From Endothia cerciana (taxonomy: Eukaryota > Ascomycota > Sordariomycetes > Diaporthales > Cryphonectriaceae): DNA of 64,000 nucleotides. Made by a program: the position numbers and the translations under genes. The stretch covers positions 558,001 to 622,000 of the forward strand of contig JALRMH010000005.1 in assembly GCA_026119935.1 (NCBI GenBank), given 5' to 3'. The first letter of the stretch is position 1, and every line of letters begins with the position of its first letter. Below, in pieces: positions 9,683 to 21,254 of the stretch. Under the pieces are notes generated by a model. That model saw nothing but the letters and a program-made list of their open reading frames with translations. It was not told the origin of the DNA and did not search any database.

Positions 9683-11697
9683 ATGTCGCAGACCGTGAAT
9701 CTGGATAGGGCAGAGCTCGCCCAGGCTGAGCTGGCCCGGGAAGGCTTGGATTCCGGTCCACCTCTGGGCACCGTCGAAGAGCTCAAGGCTGGAAAGGGCA
9801 GCATGGACGTGAACCACACCGTCGACCTCGCCGTCAGCTCCACTGAGTGCGACGGCGGTCCTGTCGACGAGCTGCCTACCGAGGAGGAGATGCACAGACT
9901 TCGAAGGGTTTCAGGCAAGATCAGCTGGTCTGCCTACTCAGTCGCTATCTGCGAACTGGCTGAGCGGTTCTCCTACTACGGCTCGAGCATTCTGTACACC
10001 AACTTCGTGGTGCACGGTCTACCCGAGGGGTCCACTACCGGTGCTGGTTACGGCCATGGAGGCCAATCTGGTGCTCTGGGCCTGGGAAGTCGCGCCGGCC
10101 AGGGGATCTCCCTCACGAACCAGTTCTTCGCCTACATGGTCCCTCTCTTCGGGTGAGCCCCCCTGATCATCTCTCGGGTGTCAGCGCCACAGCCTTGACA
10201 AGGGACCAACACTAACGCTGACGGGTCTGCAGTGGCTGGCTTGCGGACGCTAAGCTCGGTCGGTACAAGACAATTCACATCGCCATCTGCGTTTCCATGA
10301 TCGCTCACGTTATCCTCGTGGCCGCCTCGGCCCCGTCTGTCATTGTCCACCAGTCCAATGCGCTTGCGGCCTTCATCGTCGGCATGCTGGTTCTGTGCAT
10401 AGGCACGGGGCTCTTCAAGGCCAATGTTGCGCCCCTGCTCGCCGAACAGAACCACGATCGCCGGATGTACGTCAAGACGCTCAAGTCCGGCGAGCGCGTG
10501 ATCGTCGACCCAGCTGTCACCAACACGAGGATCTTCCTGTACTTCTACTTTGCTATCAACGTGGGTTCGCTTGCCGGTCAGATCGGCATGGTCTACATCG
10601 AGCTGTACGTCGGCTTCTGGCTGGCGTTCCTGCTGCCCACTATCCTGTTTGCCGTCTGCCCGGTTATCCTGGCGGTCATGAAGAAGCGCTACACGCTCAG
10701 CCAGCCGACCGGCTCCGTTTTGGGCAAGCTTCTCAAGATGTTCGGCCTGGCGATGCGCGGGAAGTGGCTGTCCACCGTCTTCAACCCGAAAAAGTTCAGG
10801 CAGGAGTTCACTTGGGACGTGGTTCGCCCGTCAAGGATACCGGAGCATGAACGCCCTGGCTGGATGACTTATGACGACGCCTGGGTCGACGAGGTCCGTC
10901 GCGGACTAAAGGCGTGTAAAGTGTTCCTGTTTCTGCCCATCTTCTTCCTAGCATATAACCAGATGACCAACAACCTGACGACGTAAGTGGCGATTCCCTT
11001 GTCCACCCGAGCTGCGTGAAAGATGTTCTAACAAAGCCATAGCCAAGCCTCGACCATGGTTCTTAACGGCACGCCGAACGATCTCATCCAGAACCTAAAC
11101 CCTATCTCGATCGTGATCCTGATTCCCATCCTCGACAGGGTAGTCTATCCCGGTTTCCGCAAGATGGGTTTCAACTTTACGCCGCTCAAGCGGATGGCCA
11201 CGGGTTTCTTCTTCTCCGCTCTCTCTATGATAGCCGCGGCTGTTATGCAATACTACATCTACAAGATGTCTCCCTGCGGAGACCATACCACCGATGAGGA
11301 GTGTATCGCCCCAATCAACGTATGGGCGCAGTGCTTGCCCTACGTACTGGTTGGCATCTCCGAGATCTTCACCAATACGACGTCGCTGGAATACGCCTTC
11401 TCGAAGGCTCCCGAGAACATGAAGTCCATGGTCATGGCGGTCAACCTCTTCATGTCAGCCATCTCGAGCGCGCTCGGCCAGGCGTTTACGCCGCTGGCAG
11501 GCGATCCCAACTGGGTCTGGAACTACGGCTCCGTGGCTATCATAGCCGCAGTGGGTGGTGTCGCATTCTGGCTCTGCTTCAGACATCTGGACAAGGAAGA
11601 AGACATGTGGAACAACCTCAAGAAGAGCCAGTATAAGGGGGCAGCGAGGCCGAATGCCGGACACACGGCGGATGATTCGGTCGCGGAGAAGGCGTGA
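9683..11697 (+). CDS. PTR2: Proton-coupled di/tripeptide transporter (PTR2/POT family)
   Basis: Plasma-membrane importer of di- and tripeptides driven by the proton gradient, major facilitator superfamily. Exons 9683-10152, 10233-10982 and 11043-11697 give 1875 bases and 624 residues, the usual length of fungal Ptr2; introns are 80 and 60 bp. Seen: a long acidic cytosolic N-terminus (1-80); the POT signature E91-x2-E94-R95-F-x-YYG on helix 1; GGWLAD after the first intron junction; 'GTGLFKANVAPLLAEQ', the family motif in helix 4-5; and a luminal/external region with 'MVLNGTPNDLIQNLNP' before helix 7. Many hydrophobic helices follow and the tail is basic-acidic. Both splice junctions restore the family sequence. 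Peptide specificity cannot be read; nitrogen control is usual in the family but no site was verified. Confidence 0.95.
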
Positions 11698-13103
11698 GTC
11701 CGCTCGTGTTGGCCCATAGGATGCTGGTGTGAGTACGAGGCTACATCGCGATAGGGCAATTGTGCAATGGCGCATGCGCGTTCGGATGCCAAACCAAGGT
11801 AATCCTCTCGCCGTCGCAGCACTCATGCGGCCCAGCGAAGCTGTCCTGTCGTGACTCGGGATGAGATACTATTCGACATTCGATAGCATACCTCACGGGA
11901 TCTATGATCCCGGCACCTCCCTCCGAGGGGAAATCAACGATCATTTACCCTTTTTGCTGTCTGAGAGCGACGTGCGTCGTCAACTCAGCGTTGCACTGCA
12001 TCCGGGCATTTGGACATCCCCGCGTTCATACGCTTCCCAGTCGGGTAATTTGGTCATTTTTTGTGCCGCAATGTTTGGATGTCACATGCATGACACGCTT
12101 CTCGTGCTGCACGTGTGAAACCAAGGCCTCCTGAGTGAGGTTGGATCACTGGATGTAACCCAACGAAGTGAATTGGAGCCCCAGATGGAAAGCCCCCTTG
12201 CTCTCACTTGAGTCCTAGGTTGGCGAACATGCCTGTTCAGATCCAGACTTCCCCGCTGATAAAGTCGTCTGCTGTATACCACAGTATGTCTAACCCTGAT
12301 GGTATGTAGTGTTGCTCTTCTTACAGTATATCCACTTGCACAGCAAATTTTCAGGATTGCGGCGATTCCTACCGCTTGTGTAAGTAAGACTTCCTGCTGA
12401 TCCTGCTGATCGGTCTTTTGATCAACCTTCTACCCACTTCCGCTGAATATTTTTTTGGGGCCAAAATATAATCCCCTTTTCTTTATTTTATGCCCCTCCG
12501 AGAAAGCTGTTTTATATGTAGACGCGGTGGGTATTGGAGTCAACCGCTTCTGTTCCTGTTCGAAGACTGTACGAGGCCAAACCATATAGACAACACATCA
12601 TTCACAATCCTCTGCAGGTGATCCGTCCTTTTTGTAGCTGTCATCAAAACTGCCGTCTTCTACCGGTACGCCACCCGGGGAAGGGGTTGGGGGCGGGTGC
12701 TTATCACAGCCTGCGTATATATGGTCCTCGTCGCTGGGGTTCGTCATAAGTGAGCTCGCTTACTATTACGATGTACGCGCCATGTATAGCACCCGCCGTA
12801 CTATATTACAACAAGTGACAGAGAATACTGATAAAGACAGTAGGATCTTGGTAAGTTCCCTGGTCCCTTCCTCACCCCACTTTCCGGACATAGGAATTAC
12901 TATGTACCTACACGCAATACGTAGTCCATATCACGAATGGCCACAGTGATAACTTTGGTGATGCTCCTGCGCCTGGTGAGCTGGTTGGTTATTTTAGAGA
13001 TTGCAAATCTAGGTTGGATTTCTCGTCCTTTACGAGTGAGTTCAAGGATCGGAATCAGTCATGCCTCATCCACGGATGTCAATGCGATTTCTGGAGACTC
13101 GTC

Positions 13104-13121
13104 GGGGGGGGGGGGGGGGGG
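13104..13121. repeat. Homopolymer, 18 G
   Basis: Uninterrupted run of 18 G, directly counted. Length in the assembly may not be reliable. Confidence 0.9.
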
Positions 13122-14487
13122 AGAGGACCAGGTGAGGCTATTTCGTGTCATATCCCACAACTTTAGTCGAGACCCGGACTTGTGGAAGCGAGGGTTCCAA
13201 CCTTTCTGTCGAGGGAGTAATGGGGCTGATCTCCCGGACTTTCTATTGGCGTCCTCCAGACGTTTTATTTGACGGGAATCGCCGCCGTGGAGACGTTCCG
13301 GTGTGGATCTACCATAGTAGATCAGGGCGTGTGGATGCAAATCAGTGGGGAGGTCTCTCCATCGAAGCCTCAGTTCGCTTAAATACAACGCACCATCGTG
13401 AATGGTCGAGGTTTTGAGAGGGGTACTCAGGATCGAGGAACGGCTCTCTTGGCATCTCAGGCAAGGGTCCGTCCCCAAGTCGTTCGTAGGATGGTAACCT
13501 TGTGCCTAGGATGCAGGGGTGTCCTAAAATAATATTAATCTGTTTGGCAGGACAACATTTTGATTTCGATAGCTGGCGACCAAGCACTTGCAATCCATTG
13601 GGCGGCTGAGACGTCTACGAGGCATGGCCAGCCGGTTTCCATGACCGGACTAAATTCTCCTGGACATTCAATTTGCACGTTGCATCACCGGAAGGACGCA
13701 AATGGTACGGACCGCGATCTTCCAATACAAGGAGCGATCTTCACTCTTGGTGCCCCGACGTGCAGGAGCTAGCATGTTGCGGAGTACCACGGTCGTTCGA
13801 CTTGTGGACCAGGTGTATGTTTATGTAACCTGTCACAGGAGATGGGCAGCCTGGCCCTGTTACCAACAGAATGGGGCCATCCACCTACTAAGTACATGGC
13901 GTCCACGTCTTTGGGCTGGTCTCTTCTTTTGCGTCCTCCCCTTTTCTGCCTCCTACATCTCTTCACATTTGGATTCGCGCAAACCTATCGCCGGCTCGGC
14001 AGGCCACCCAGCCTTTCGGAGCACTCAAGTTAGCACGTCGCTTGGCAGACCATGGCTCAACTGCCCGACGGGGCAACAGGAGCAGGCTGCTGGCGTGCTG
14101 GCGTGGTCCTCTCGTTGCTTTCTGAGCAACTGTTTATTCATATGGCTTCTCTGGGGCGCTCATGAGAGGCGCAGCTGTTAGTCCTCTTCGATGCCTGCCT
14201 GGCCTACGGGGTCATAGATTCATGTATGTGATGCTTTGAGCTAAGAGCCGAATAGTCATATTCATCATCTCTTGCGTGACCCTCCTCGCAACAATCACGA
14301 GCGTTATCTCACAAGTCAACGACTGTTTGTATGCCTATCCGACCCACATCGTCAAAATCGTCCCGGCTTACCTGTGCCATGGCTAGACATTACAAGGATA
14401 TCATGTGGACACGGCTGAGAACGGTCCAAGCAAGCCCCAACAGCCCCGTGACAATCGCATCGGATGGCTACACCGGAGTTGATCTGG

Positions 14488-14521
14488 TAATGCCGTTGAT
14501 CCGATAATGTCGTTGATCCGT
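14488..14521. repeat. 17-bp tandem duplication
   Basis: Two adjacent units, TAATGCCGTTGATCCGA and TAATGTCGTTGATCCGT, differ at two positions. They sit just upstream of the decayed membrane-protein gene. Confidence 0.75.
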
Positions 14522-14581
14522 ACGTCTCTGGGCCCACCTGGCCAGGAAAAATAATATCCAACTGAAGATCATTTTCTAGGA

Positions 14582-15836
14582 TGGGGCTGCTACGTCGCCG
14601 AGTCTGGCCTCGCTTGTTTCTGGGCCTTCAACCTCACATCAGCTGTGTACGGGTGGAGGGACGACACACGCTTCGACCGACATCTCACTATCGTTAGTGA
14701 AATGGGCAAGGTGTTCCCTATCATGGCTGCCACAGTATCGATGTGCCTGCTTTATATAGGCAGCATCCAGAAGTTCCTACTGGTGCTACTTTTTTGTGCT
14801 GAACTTCTTCTGTGAGCCGAGAGCACCATATTCTTTCCCGGAGGCACCGAAGGGAATGTTGTAAACTTCGATTCCACTGACTCCTGCGTAGACTGCGTCT
14901 TCCTAGTAATCGCCCTCTTCATGTTTTTCCTCATACTCATCGAGTACTTCCAGACACGCCGGCTCTTCCGACGGATGAATTCATAGCAGCGCCATGAGTA
15001 CGTACGGCAGCCTTCAGATGGATACATCGCCCGAAGCAGGACAAACTCGGAAGGGACGAGCATTCTCTCCACGGGCCGCGTGCGGAGCGGGCCCGGAGCG
15101 CACTTCGGGGCCCTCTAGCAGCGGGAGGGGGGCATCTACGACAAGTACCTCATCGTGCGAACATTCATCCCCCTGCTCATGATAAGGTAAGGCATGCCTC
15201 AGAACAGGTCGCGGTTAAGGCTTGGTAGTGGTAGACTGCTAGGCCTCGCGTGGACATGTGTACTGACAGAACCCCCCCCCCCCTCCCCCTAACCTCTTCG
15301 AAGTCTACAACATCCTCAACAGCAAGCCCCAGGGCGCCAAGATCCAGCAGGTTGCGGAGGAGCCTGCGCCCGACCTCTCCGCGTCCACCACCCAGAGCCG
15401 GTTCGCCAGCTACATCCCGGGCTGCCTCGCGTCCCTCATCCTGCCCCTCGCGTTCGCCACGGCCAGGAACTTCTCAGAGCGTCTATACCAGACGTTCGTG
15501 CCGGCGCGCATCCAGTCCTCCGAGAGGGAGCGCAAGTACCGGCAGTCCAGCGAGCTGACCTATGCCGCGATGGACAACGACAACGGGATCCTGTCGCGGC
15601 AGAAACGGCTAATCATGGAGGACCAGTTGCGGACCGAGGTCACGTATGAGTTCGAGGTACGCAGCGAGGCCCCCGCGAGTAGCGAGGTTGTGGCGGAGGT
15701 GATCGTGAAGGGAGGGAGCGCGACATATCCGTACAGCATAGAAGACCACAATTGGGGTGATACAGAGAGAATATTGCCCAGACGGCCGAGCGTGTTACAT
15801 ACGCGAAGCCAAAGCGGTGCACAGCTAGCGGTGTGA
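14582..15836 (+). pseudogene. Decayed multi-pass membrane protein gene
   Basis: Family not recognised; it looks like a fungal 7-TM or other multi-pass protein. Pieces in changing frames: from 14582 (GWGCYVAESGLACFW, then a helix ending near 'MCLLYIGSIQ'); a frame change near 14770; another piece from about 14836 with 'FLVIALFMFFLILIEYFQTRR'; in-frame TAG at 14984-14986 and 15116-15118; a donor after 15188 (GTAAGG) and acceptor at 15268-15269; then an open part from about 15294 (LFEVYNILNSKP) with another helix (CLASLILPLAFATA) to the stop at 15836. Both TAG codons would be CAG with one C-to-T change, and both sit in CpA context. The downstream exon is one base out of frame, at a run of 12 C (15272-15283). 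The start is not identifiable. Stops plus frame changes make a functional gene unlikely. Confidence 0.7.
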
Positions 15837-16774
15837 GGAACGACCCTCCCTCCGTGTCATCAAAAGTGAAACCCAGATGGTTGGGTGTGCCCTTGTGCTG
15901 CTGCTGTCAAGCTCGGTATTTACCCTCGAGTGTCTCGACGCGAGTGTCGTGCTGTCTAGCTACTTCACTGACGAGGTGAGGGCTGTTCTCGAATCATTAT
16001 TCATCGGCCAGCTTCCGTGGATGATCCGCCAGCGATGAGTCCCACGAGGATGAAACTCGCAAGGAATGCAGACCGAAGGGTCTCCGCTGTCCGGCATGAC
16101 AACCGCATCTGTGAGCAACTGGCCTTGATGTCTCGTTCAGTCGGGGCAGTCCGAATCTTCAGATATATTAACAACTTGCTCACCCTCAGGACACAACCAA
16201 GAGGTGGTGACTCCAGAAACCAACCGCTAAAAGGCCAACAGCAGGTCGTGACCAAACCAGATTGGCTGACACCTGGGCACCCGAGGCAACTTGCCCGGTA
16301 TGATCGTGTGTGCCAATGCCGCCGAATCCACCGTTACAGAAACCCGTGCCACAACTCAGCCCGCGACTGCGACTGGTGCAAGAATGGAGGCTGCGCGGTA
16401 AGCGAGGAAGAACAAGGCGAGGAGGGAGTGAAAGGCTGCCAGAGCCAAGGGCGGCGACTTGCCGCCCTTCCACAATGGCCTGGCGGCTTTTTGCTTTCCT
16501 ATGCCGCAGCCCTCTGGTCTCTGATCGGGAACGGCGAAATGATGATAGCTCTTCTGGGCTAGGCTAGACGCAGAAAATCGACCGAAAACGAAAGAGAGAT
16601 TGACGTGTAGCCCTCATTATGGTATCATTTTTTTTCTTCTTCTTTCCTATAACGCCTGTCCTATGCTGTTCGGTGTTTGTGACCATTATCTTCCTCGAGA
16701 TCCAAGGTCAGGGCGACTGTAGTGGCTTGTTTGAGCTATAGTACAAACCATAGTACACGATAACCCCCCAGTGA
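15837..16774. other. Intergenic region
   Basis: Between the pseudogene (+) and the 3' end of PUS1 (-). No gene supported; the frame at 16017-16562 has no domain and poor composition. Confidence 0.5.
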
Positions 16775-19020
16775 TCAACCCTCATCACCATCACCGTCCT
16801 GAGCATCCTCGTCGTCACCCACTAGTTCCTGCTCTAACGTCTTCAGCATGGGCTTCTGCTTTGGATCGAGTCTCTCCTTGGGCTCGTACGCAGCATCAAA
16901 GCCGTGTGCTGTGACCCATAGGAAATAGTTCGTGTTGAAGCTGTCGAGTTGGTGGAGGAATACGTGAAACCTGTGTTGATGTCAGCATCGGCTTTAGGGT
17001 GAAGATGTTGGACCTTTGGCTGTGGCCTACGAGGCATCTTTCTCCTCCGTGTCCCAGATCCGCGTGTAGATCTGTCTGTGCTTGAACTCCTCGATTTCTT
17101 TCTCGTACTTGTCAAAGTTCAGCGGCTCCTTGCCGAAGCTTTCCGCCGCCTTCTTGCTGTAGCTCTCAAACACAGGCCTCTCCAGCAGCAGACCTAGACC
17201 GGGAGCCTTGGGAATACTAATCCTGGTGGGGCCGTAGCTCTGCTTGATGCGCTCGAGCGGCACAGCGCACCGCACGCTCAGGACAGCCATGGCGACCATC
17301 TTCCGAATCTGATGCATCATGAAGCTCTGGCCGTGGACTTTGAGAGACAGCCACTCCGTATCGCGGATCTGGATGGGCTTCGGGTTGGCGACGAAAGACC
17401 GAATGTGCCGCTTGGCGGAGGGGTCCTTGAAGGTCTTCTGGATTGTGTAGTTGTGGAAGTTGTTGGTGCCCTGGTATACGTTCAGCGCAGCCTGCAGCTG
17501 CTCGATGCGGGCGGGCGTCACGCGGTACCGGCGCTTGGCAGTAACATAAGCAGCCTTGATCTTCTTCAGAGCGACCTCGGCGGCTGTGGGTTGGTACTTG
17601 GGCTTGGTGGTTGTGTCGCCTTCCCTCTCCGTCAGACCGTCCCCGCCTGGGCCAGCTGCTTCCACCGTTGTCTCCACATCTTCCATGGCCTCTGGCGCAG
17701 CTTCAGGACCAACCCCATCCTCTTTCTCAACAGCCATACGACCCTCAACTTCTGTGACAACAGGTGTGGCGTTGGGCTCGCCGAACCTGTCCGCAGAAAG
17801 GTCCTCAGTCTTGGCCTTCTTGGCCTCGGGCTCGTCCACATCATCATCTGCTTTGCGCTTCTTCTGTGCACCCTCGTCCTCCTGTGGGTTGCCTTGCGCA
17901 TCCTCTGAGGCATGCATTTTCTGGAGAACCTCCTCGCGTGTCCCGTCACCCAACTCGTCGAGGATGGGCTTGATATTGTTCTTCTCGACCTCGTCCCAGT
18001 AATCCTTGACATCATCCCAAGCCTTGAGGCAGTCTTCCCAGACACCCTTCTCCTTTGCCGCCTCGATGACCTTCTTTCCGAGAAAGGTCTGCGGGTGGGG
18101 TGGCAAGAGGGTGTAGCTCGGCAGGAGGTACTCGTACCACCTCGAGTCGCAGGCCTGGTAGCAGTTGAAAGCATTGTTCGTCCGCTGTAGACCCCATACA
18201 CGTATTTGCTCGGGCAGGTTTGCGTTGATCTTCTCCACGATGTTTGCATCCTCAATGGTGAGCTTCAAGGAGATGACATTGCCAGCGGCATGGACACCTT
18301 TGTCCGTCCTAGCACAGCGCACAAAGCTGGACTTCTTGGGGTCATCGGCATTCCTCTTCTGGATGGCACCTGCAGAAACAAGAGCAGCGAACAGGTCCCC
18401 TTCGATGGTCTTCTCATTGTGGTTGATCTGCATGCCCTTGTAGCCCGTGCCTGCATACCCAATGAGTACGGCAACCTTGCGTTTCGGTCGGCGGTCTTCA
18501 GCAGCAATCTCCTCAGCAGAGAAGGCAATGCTCATATTCGACTGTTTCTTTGGCTCCGCGGCTCCGCCTTCGCCGTCGGCAGCTGTAGCTGCAGCATTGT
18601 CTCGGTTGGCACGGCGCTGTCGCTTGTTCTCGTAGGTTTCGCGTCGGTCTGTGTTGAGGGCATGGCCGCCCCTTGGAATTCGGTTAGCCGAAGTCACTTT
18701 GGCAGAGCATTCAGTTCGCAGTCCACAGGTGCAAGCAGACAAAGAAAATGAGGGAGGATCAAGATGGGAGCTTACCTGGAGTCACTTTGGCCGCCGCGAC
18801 CACCTCGTCCCCCTCGGCCACCTCGACCGCTTCTGCCCTTGTGTCGCTGGCTGCGATGGTTGTCGCGAACCTTCTTGCGATCTGAGGCTTCACCACCTGC
18901 AGCTGCAGGCGCATCTGGCTTTGGGGTCTCAGATGACATAGTTGCGGTGCGGTTCTCAGTGGAAATGGGAACCTGGGCAGGCGCGTTGTCGCCGCTATCA
19001 GGTTTTGCAAGTTCTGCCAT
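16775..19020 (-). CDS. PUS1: tRNA pseudouridine synthase 1
   Basis: TruA-family enzyme that isomerises uridine to pseudouridine in tRNAs (positions such as 27, 34 and 36) and in U2 snRNA, mainly in the nucleus. Exons in transcript order: 19020-18776, 18671-17031, 16970-16775, giving 2082 bases and 693 residues; introns are 104 and 60 bp. The final exon was found by splicing at 17030/16971 and adds the family's C-terminal 'FHVFLHQLDSFNTNYFLW' helix. Seen: an Arg-Gly repeat (GRGGRGGRGGRGG) near residues 63-75, the start of the catalytic domain at 'KVAVLIGYAGTGYKGMQ', catalytic Asp205 in RCARTDKGVHA, and 'FMMHQIRKMVAMAV' in the C-terminal half. A roughly 130-residue acidic/basic low-complexity insertion with KKRKADDD- and KKAK-type basic patches splits the domain, and the tail is acidic. 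Longer than yeast Pus1 (544 aa) because of these additions. Confidence 0.95.
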
Positions 19021-20180
19021 GGTTGTACTGTCGGTCGCATGCCACTTTCACATGCTCCGACGGGGCTCGAGTTTGGAAGTTGAACTTTTTTTTTTTTTTT
19101 TTTTGTATTTCAATTGGGGTTGAGAATTCCCAGTATGAGTTTAGCTCCCGTCGGCTGTGGCGGCGGGGTAGGTACCTAGGTACTTGCCAACAGGTGCTTA
19201 GCCCCTGCCTACAGGTGCACAGGTACTTGGGTGTCTAGCCATGTACAGACGCACTCCACTGCAACAGTGTCTGGATTATTCCGCAGAGGAGGTGGTGGTA
19301 GGAGTTATTGTGAGTAATGCTCTGTGTTCGTTCTGTTGCCTTTTGCCCTCTCGAGCGAGCAAAGAGAGTCCACCAGACCCAGATTACATGCCATCTTCGC
19401 AAGGGCGGCGCCTCTAACTAAGCACATTCTGTACCACGGGCAAACAGAGGTATAACATCACTTCCAATTTTTTTATTTTCATTTTCATCTCTTGGCAAAA
19501 GGATCTATTGTTGGTCATTGATATGACCCGCTGTGGGCAGTGGCACCTAGCAGCCTTCTTGTATCTTGGGCTGTTGAATCAGTTGTGATCTAGCAATGCA
19601 CCTCTCGACCCTTCTCGCAGCCAACTTGTTGAAACACCCGTATGTATATGTAATATCTCATGCTTGTTTATTGATCATCGCAGGCTTTAGCCAAATTGCC
19701 AGTCTCTGGCCGTATTTATACCCGAAGCAAGCTATGTAGACTCGAATCTTGTTAGAATGCTCCAGTGAATCATCTTCATAGGGTATTAAATCCGAAGACC
19801 GTGTCATTGATGTAATGATATATCGTGAATAATTGAGTACACGGTAGCGAGGACAAGGCCCTTGTCTGGGCGTATTCAAGTTCAACGGCCACGAGGTGAT
19901 TTAGAATAGCAGTCTTTGTCAGGGAGCTTTCCGGGATGCTCTTTTTTGGTACGGCCATCCCCTTCCTATTGTTGGCCAACTTCAGATCCGTGCTCTTCTA
20001 CTGAATACCTGATAACAGTACAATAATCTTCTGGTACGCAGCCAGAATACCATAGGCAAGTTCTTTCTTACAGATCCTGACTCGGATCTACAACTATATC
20101 ATCCAGTCACTAGCTTGCTCAACTCTCTCTCTCTCTCTCTTGCTTTGGTGAATTACAATGAAAGCCTGCCACGAGAGAAG
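19021..20180. other. Intergenic region with T19 tract
   Basis: PUS1 promoter side. A run of 19 T lies at 19086-19104, just upstream of the PUS1 start (poly-A on the coding strand). TACCTAGGTA occurs at 19173-19182. A CT dinucleotide run of nine units lies at 20123-20140. No gene supported; 19450-20100 is comparatively A/T-rich. Confidence 0.55.
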
Positions 20181-20809
20181 CGATGCTAAATAGGTGTCTT
20201 CAAGGTCACAATATGCATTCTGAACAAAGCTCCTTTCCTTCAAATATTGATATCTCGGGTACACCTCATTCAGGCGGTCTCAATATGTTTTCAGAGTAAG
20301 TCACTCATCTGCAGGGCAGAAGCTCCGCGGGCGGCAGAGGTGCCCGCCCCCTGAACCAGAAGAAGATTGAAATTCTCACGCTTTGTAATAATATCCATGG
20401 CAATGACGACGTCATCAATCACAGAGATGATGATATCGTTCTATGAACACACGTCCCTAAGGCTTTTGAGGAGAACAGCTTCAACCCTCTCCGCGCAGAG
20501 CTTCTTGTACAGGGCAAGTTCGTCAGCCCCGAAGCTGGTGACGCCATCCCCAGGCACATTGAAGAGGGAAAAGCCAGATGTACTCGCACCAAAAATATTC
20601 TTGTGAATTCAGCGCCCGCGCTCTCGGCCGCTTCTCATAAAACTCGTGGGCGCTGGACTGATGAGATGACGGAGACTGTCGTCAGTCTCCACGCCCAGCA
20701 CGTGTCGTTCAAGGAGATCACTGTATCTTTCAGCAGCATCGCTACTGAAACTTTATATCCTTTCCGTTTGTTCAACCTCTGGCTTTCGTGTGGTGTGCTG
20801 ACGGCGTGA
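20181..20809 (+). pseudogene. Possible remnant of a SANT/Myb-like DNA-binding gene
   Basis: Weak call. One frame runs from about 20321 to 20809, interrupted by a TGA after 'DDDIVL' at about 20445. Downstream it reads 'KAFEENSFNPLRAELLVQGK', then '...HKTRGRWTDEMTETVVSLHA' and 'QHVSFKEI', which resembles helix 1-2 of SANT/Myb-like domains (Trp, acidic residues, F-K-E-I). Upstream, an ATG at 20183 opens 38 codons ending in a TAA next to a GTAAGT, but the nearest CAG acceptor would leave only a 19-bp intron, too short for a fungus. A live gene with an undetected splice pattern cannot be excluded. Confidence 0.3.
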
Positions 20810-21254
20810 TCCAGACGCGCATCCCAGGAAAGGGGTTGAAAGGGGTGCCAGGAGCACTACTACCGGATGGTAAAAGTGGAACACTGGAAGCAGATGCACG
20901 ATCGTCTGCGAGAGGAGCACGATTCACGTGCTTAGAAAGATCAAAACGCAAATGCAAGTGAGCAGAGACGCAAAGAGAGATTTGAGAGTGAAACAATAAA
21001 ATGACTATTGAAATTTATCAGAGTCAACATGAAAGAGAACACCTATGGTCCTAATTATCCCACAGTAGCTCCCACTTACCAGACAGAAAACGTTCGGCAA
21101 TGCAGACGCCTGTACTCCCTTGACCACGAACCATGATACGTTGGGTAGCATTGCCTGTGGTCGTATTTATGCGATCAGAGTCTTAGAGACTACGAATGCG
21201 CTCTTTAGCACAGCCAGTTCGCGCCTGCTGCAACCAATTTTGTAACCTCATGAT
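20810..21254. other. Intergenic region
   Basis: Lies 3' of the AA9 gene on the opposite strand. No gene supported. Confidence 0.5.

Larger units (their letters stand above)
11698..14580. other. Gene-poor region with G18 tract and tandem repeat
   Basis: About 2.9 kb with no supported gene. A run of 18 G lies at 13104-13121, the longest C/G homopolymer in the window. A near-perfect 17-bp tandem duplication lies at 14488-14521. The stretch around 12430-12510 is A/T-rich. Frames of 60-159 codons here show no domain. Confidence 0.5.
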
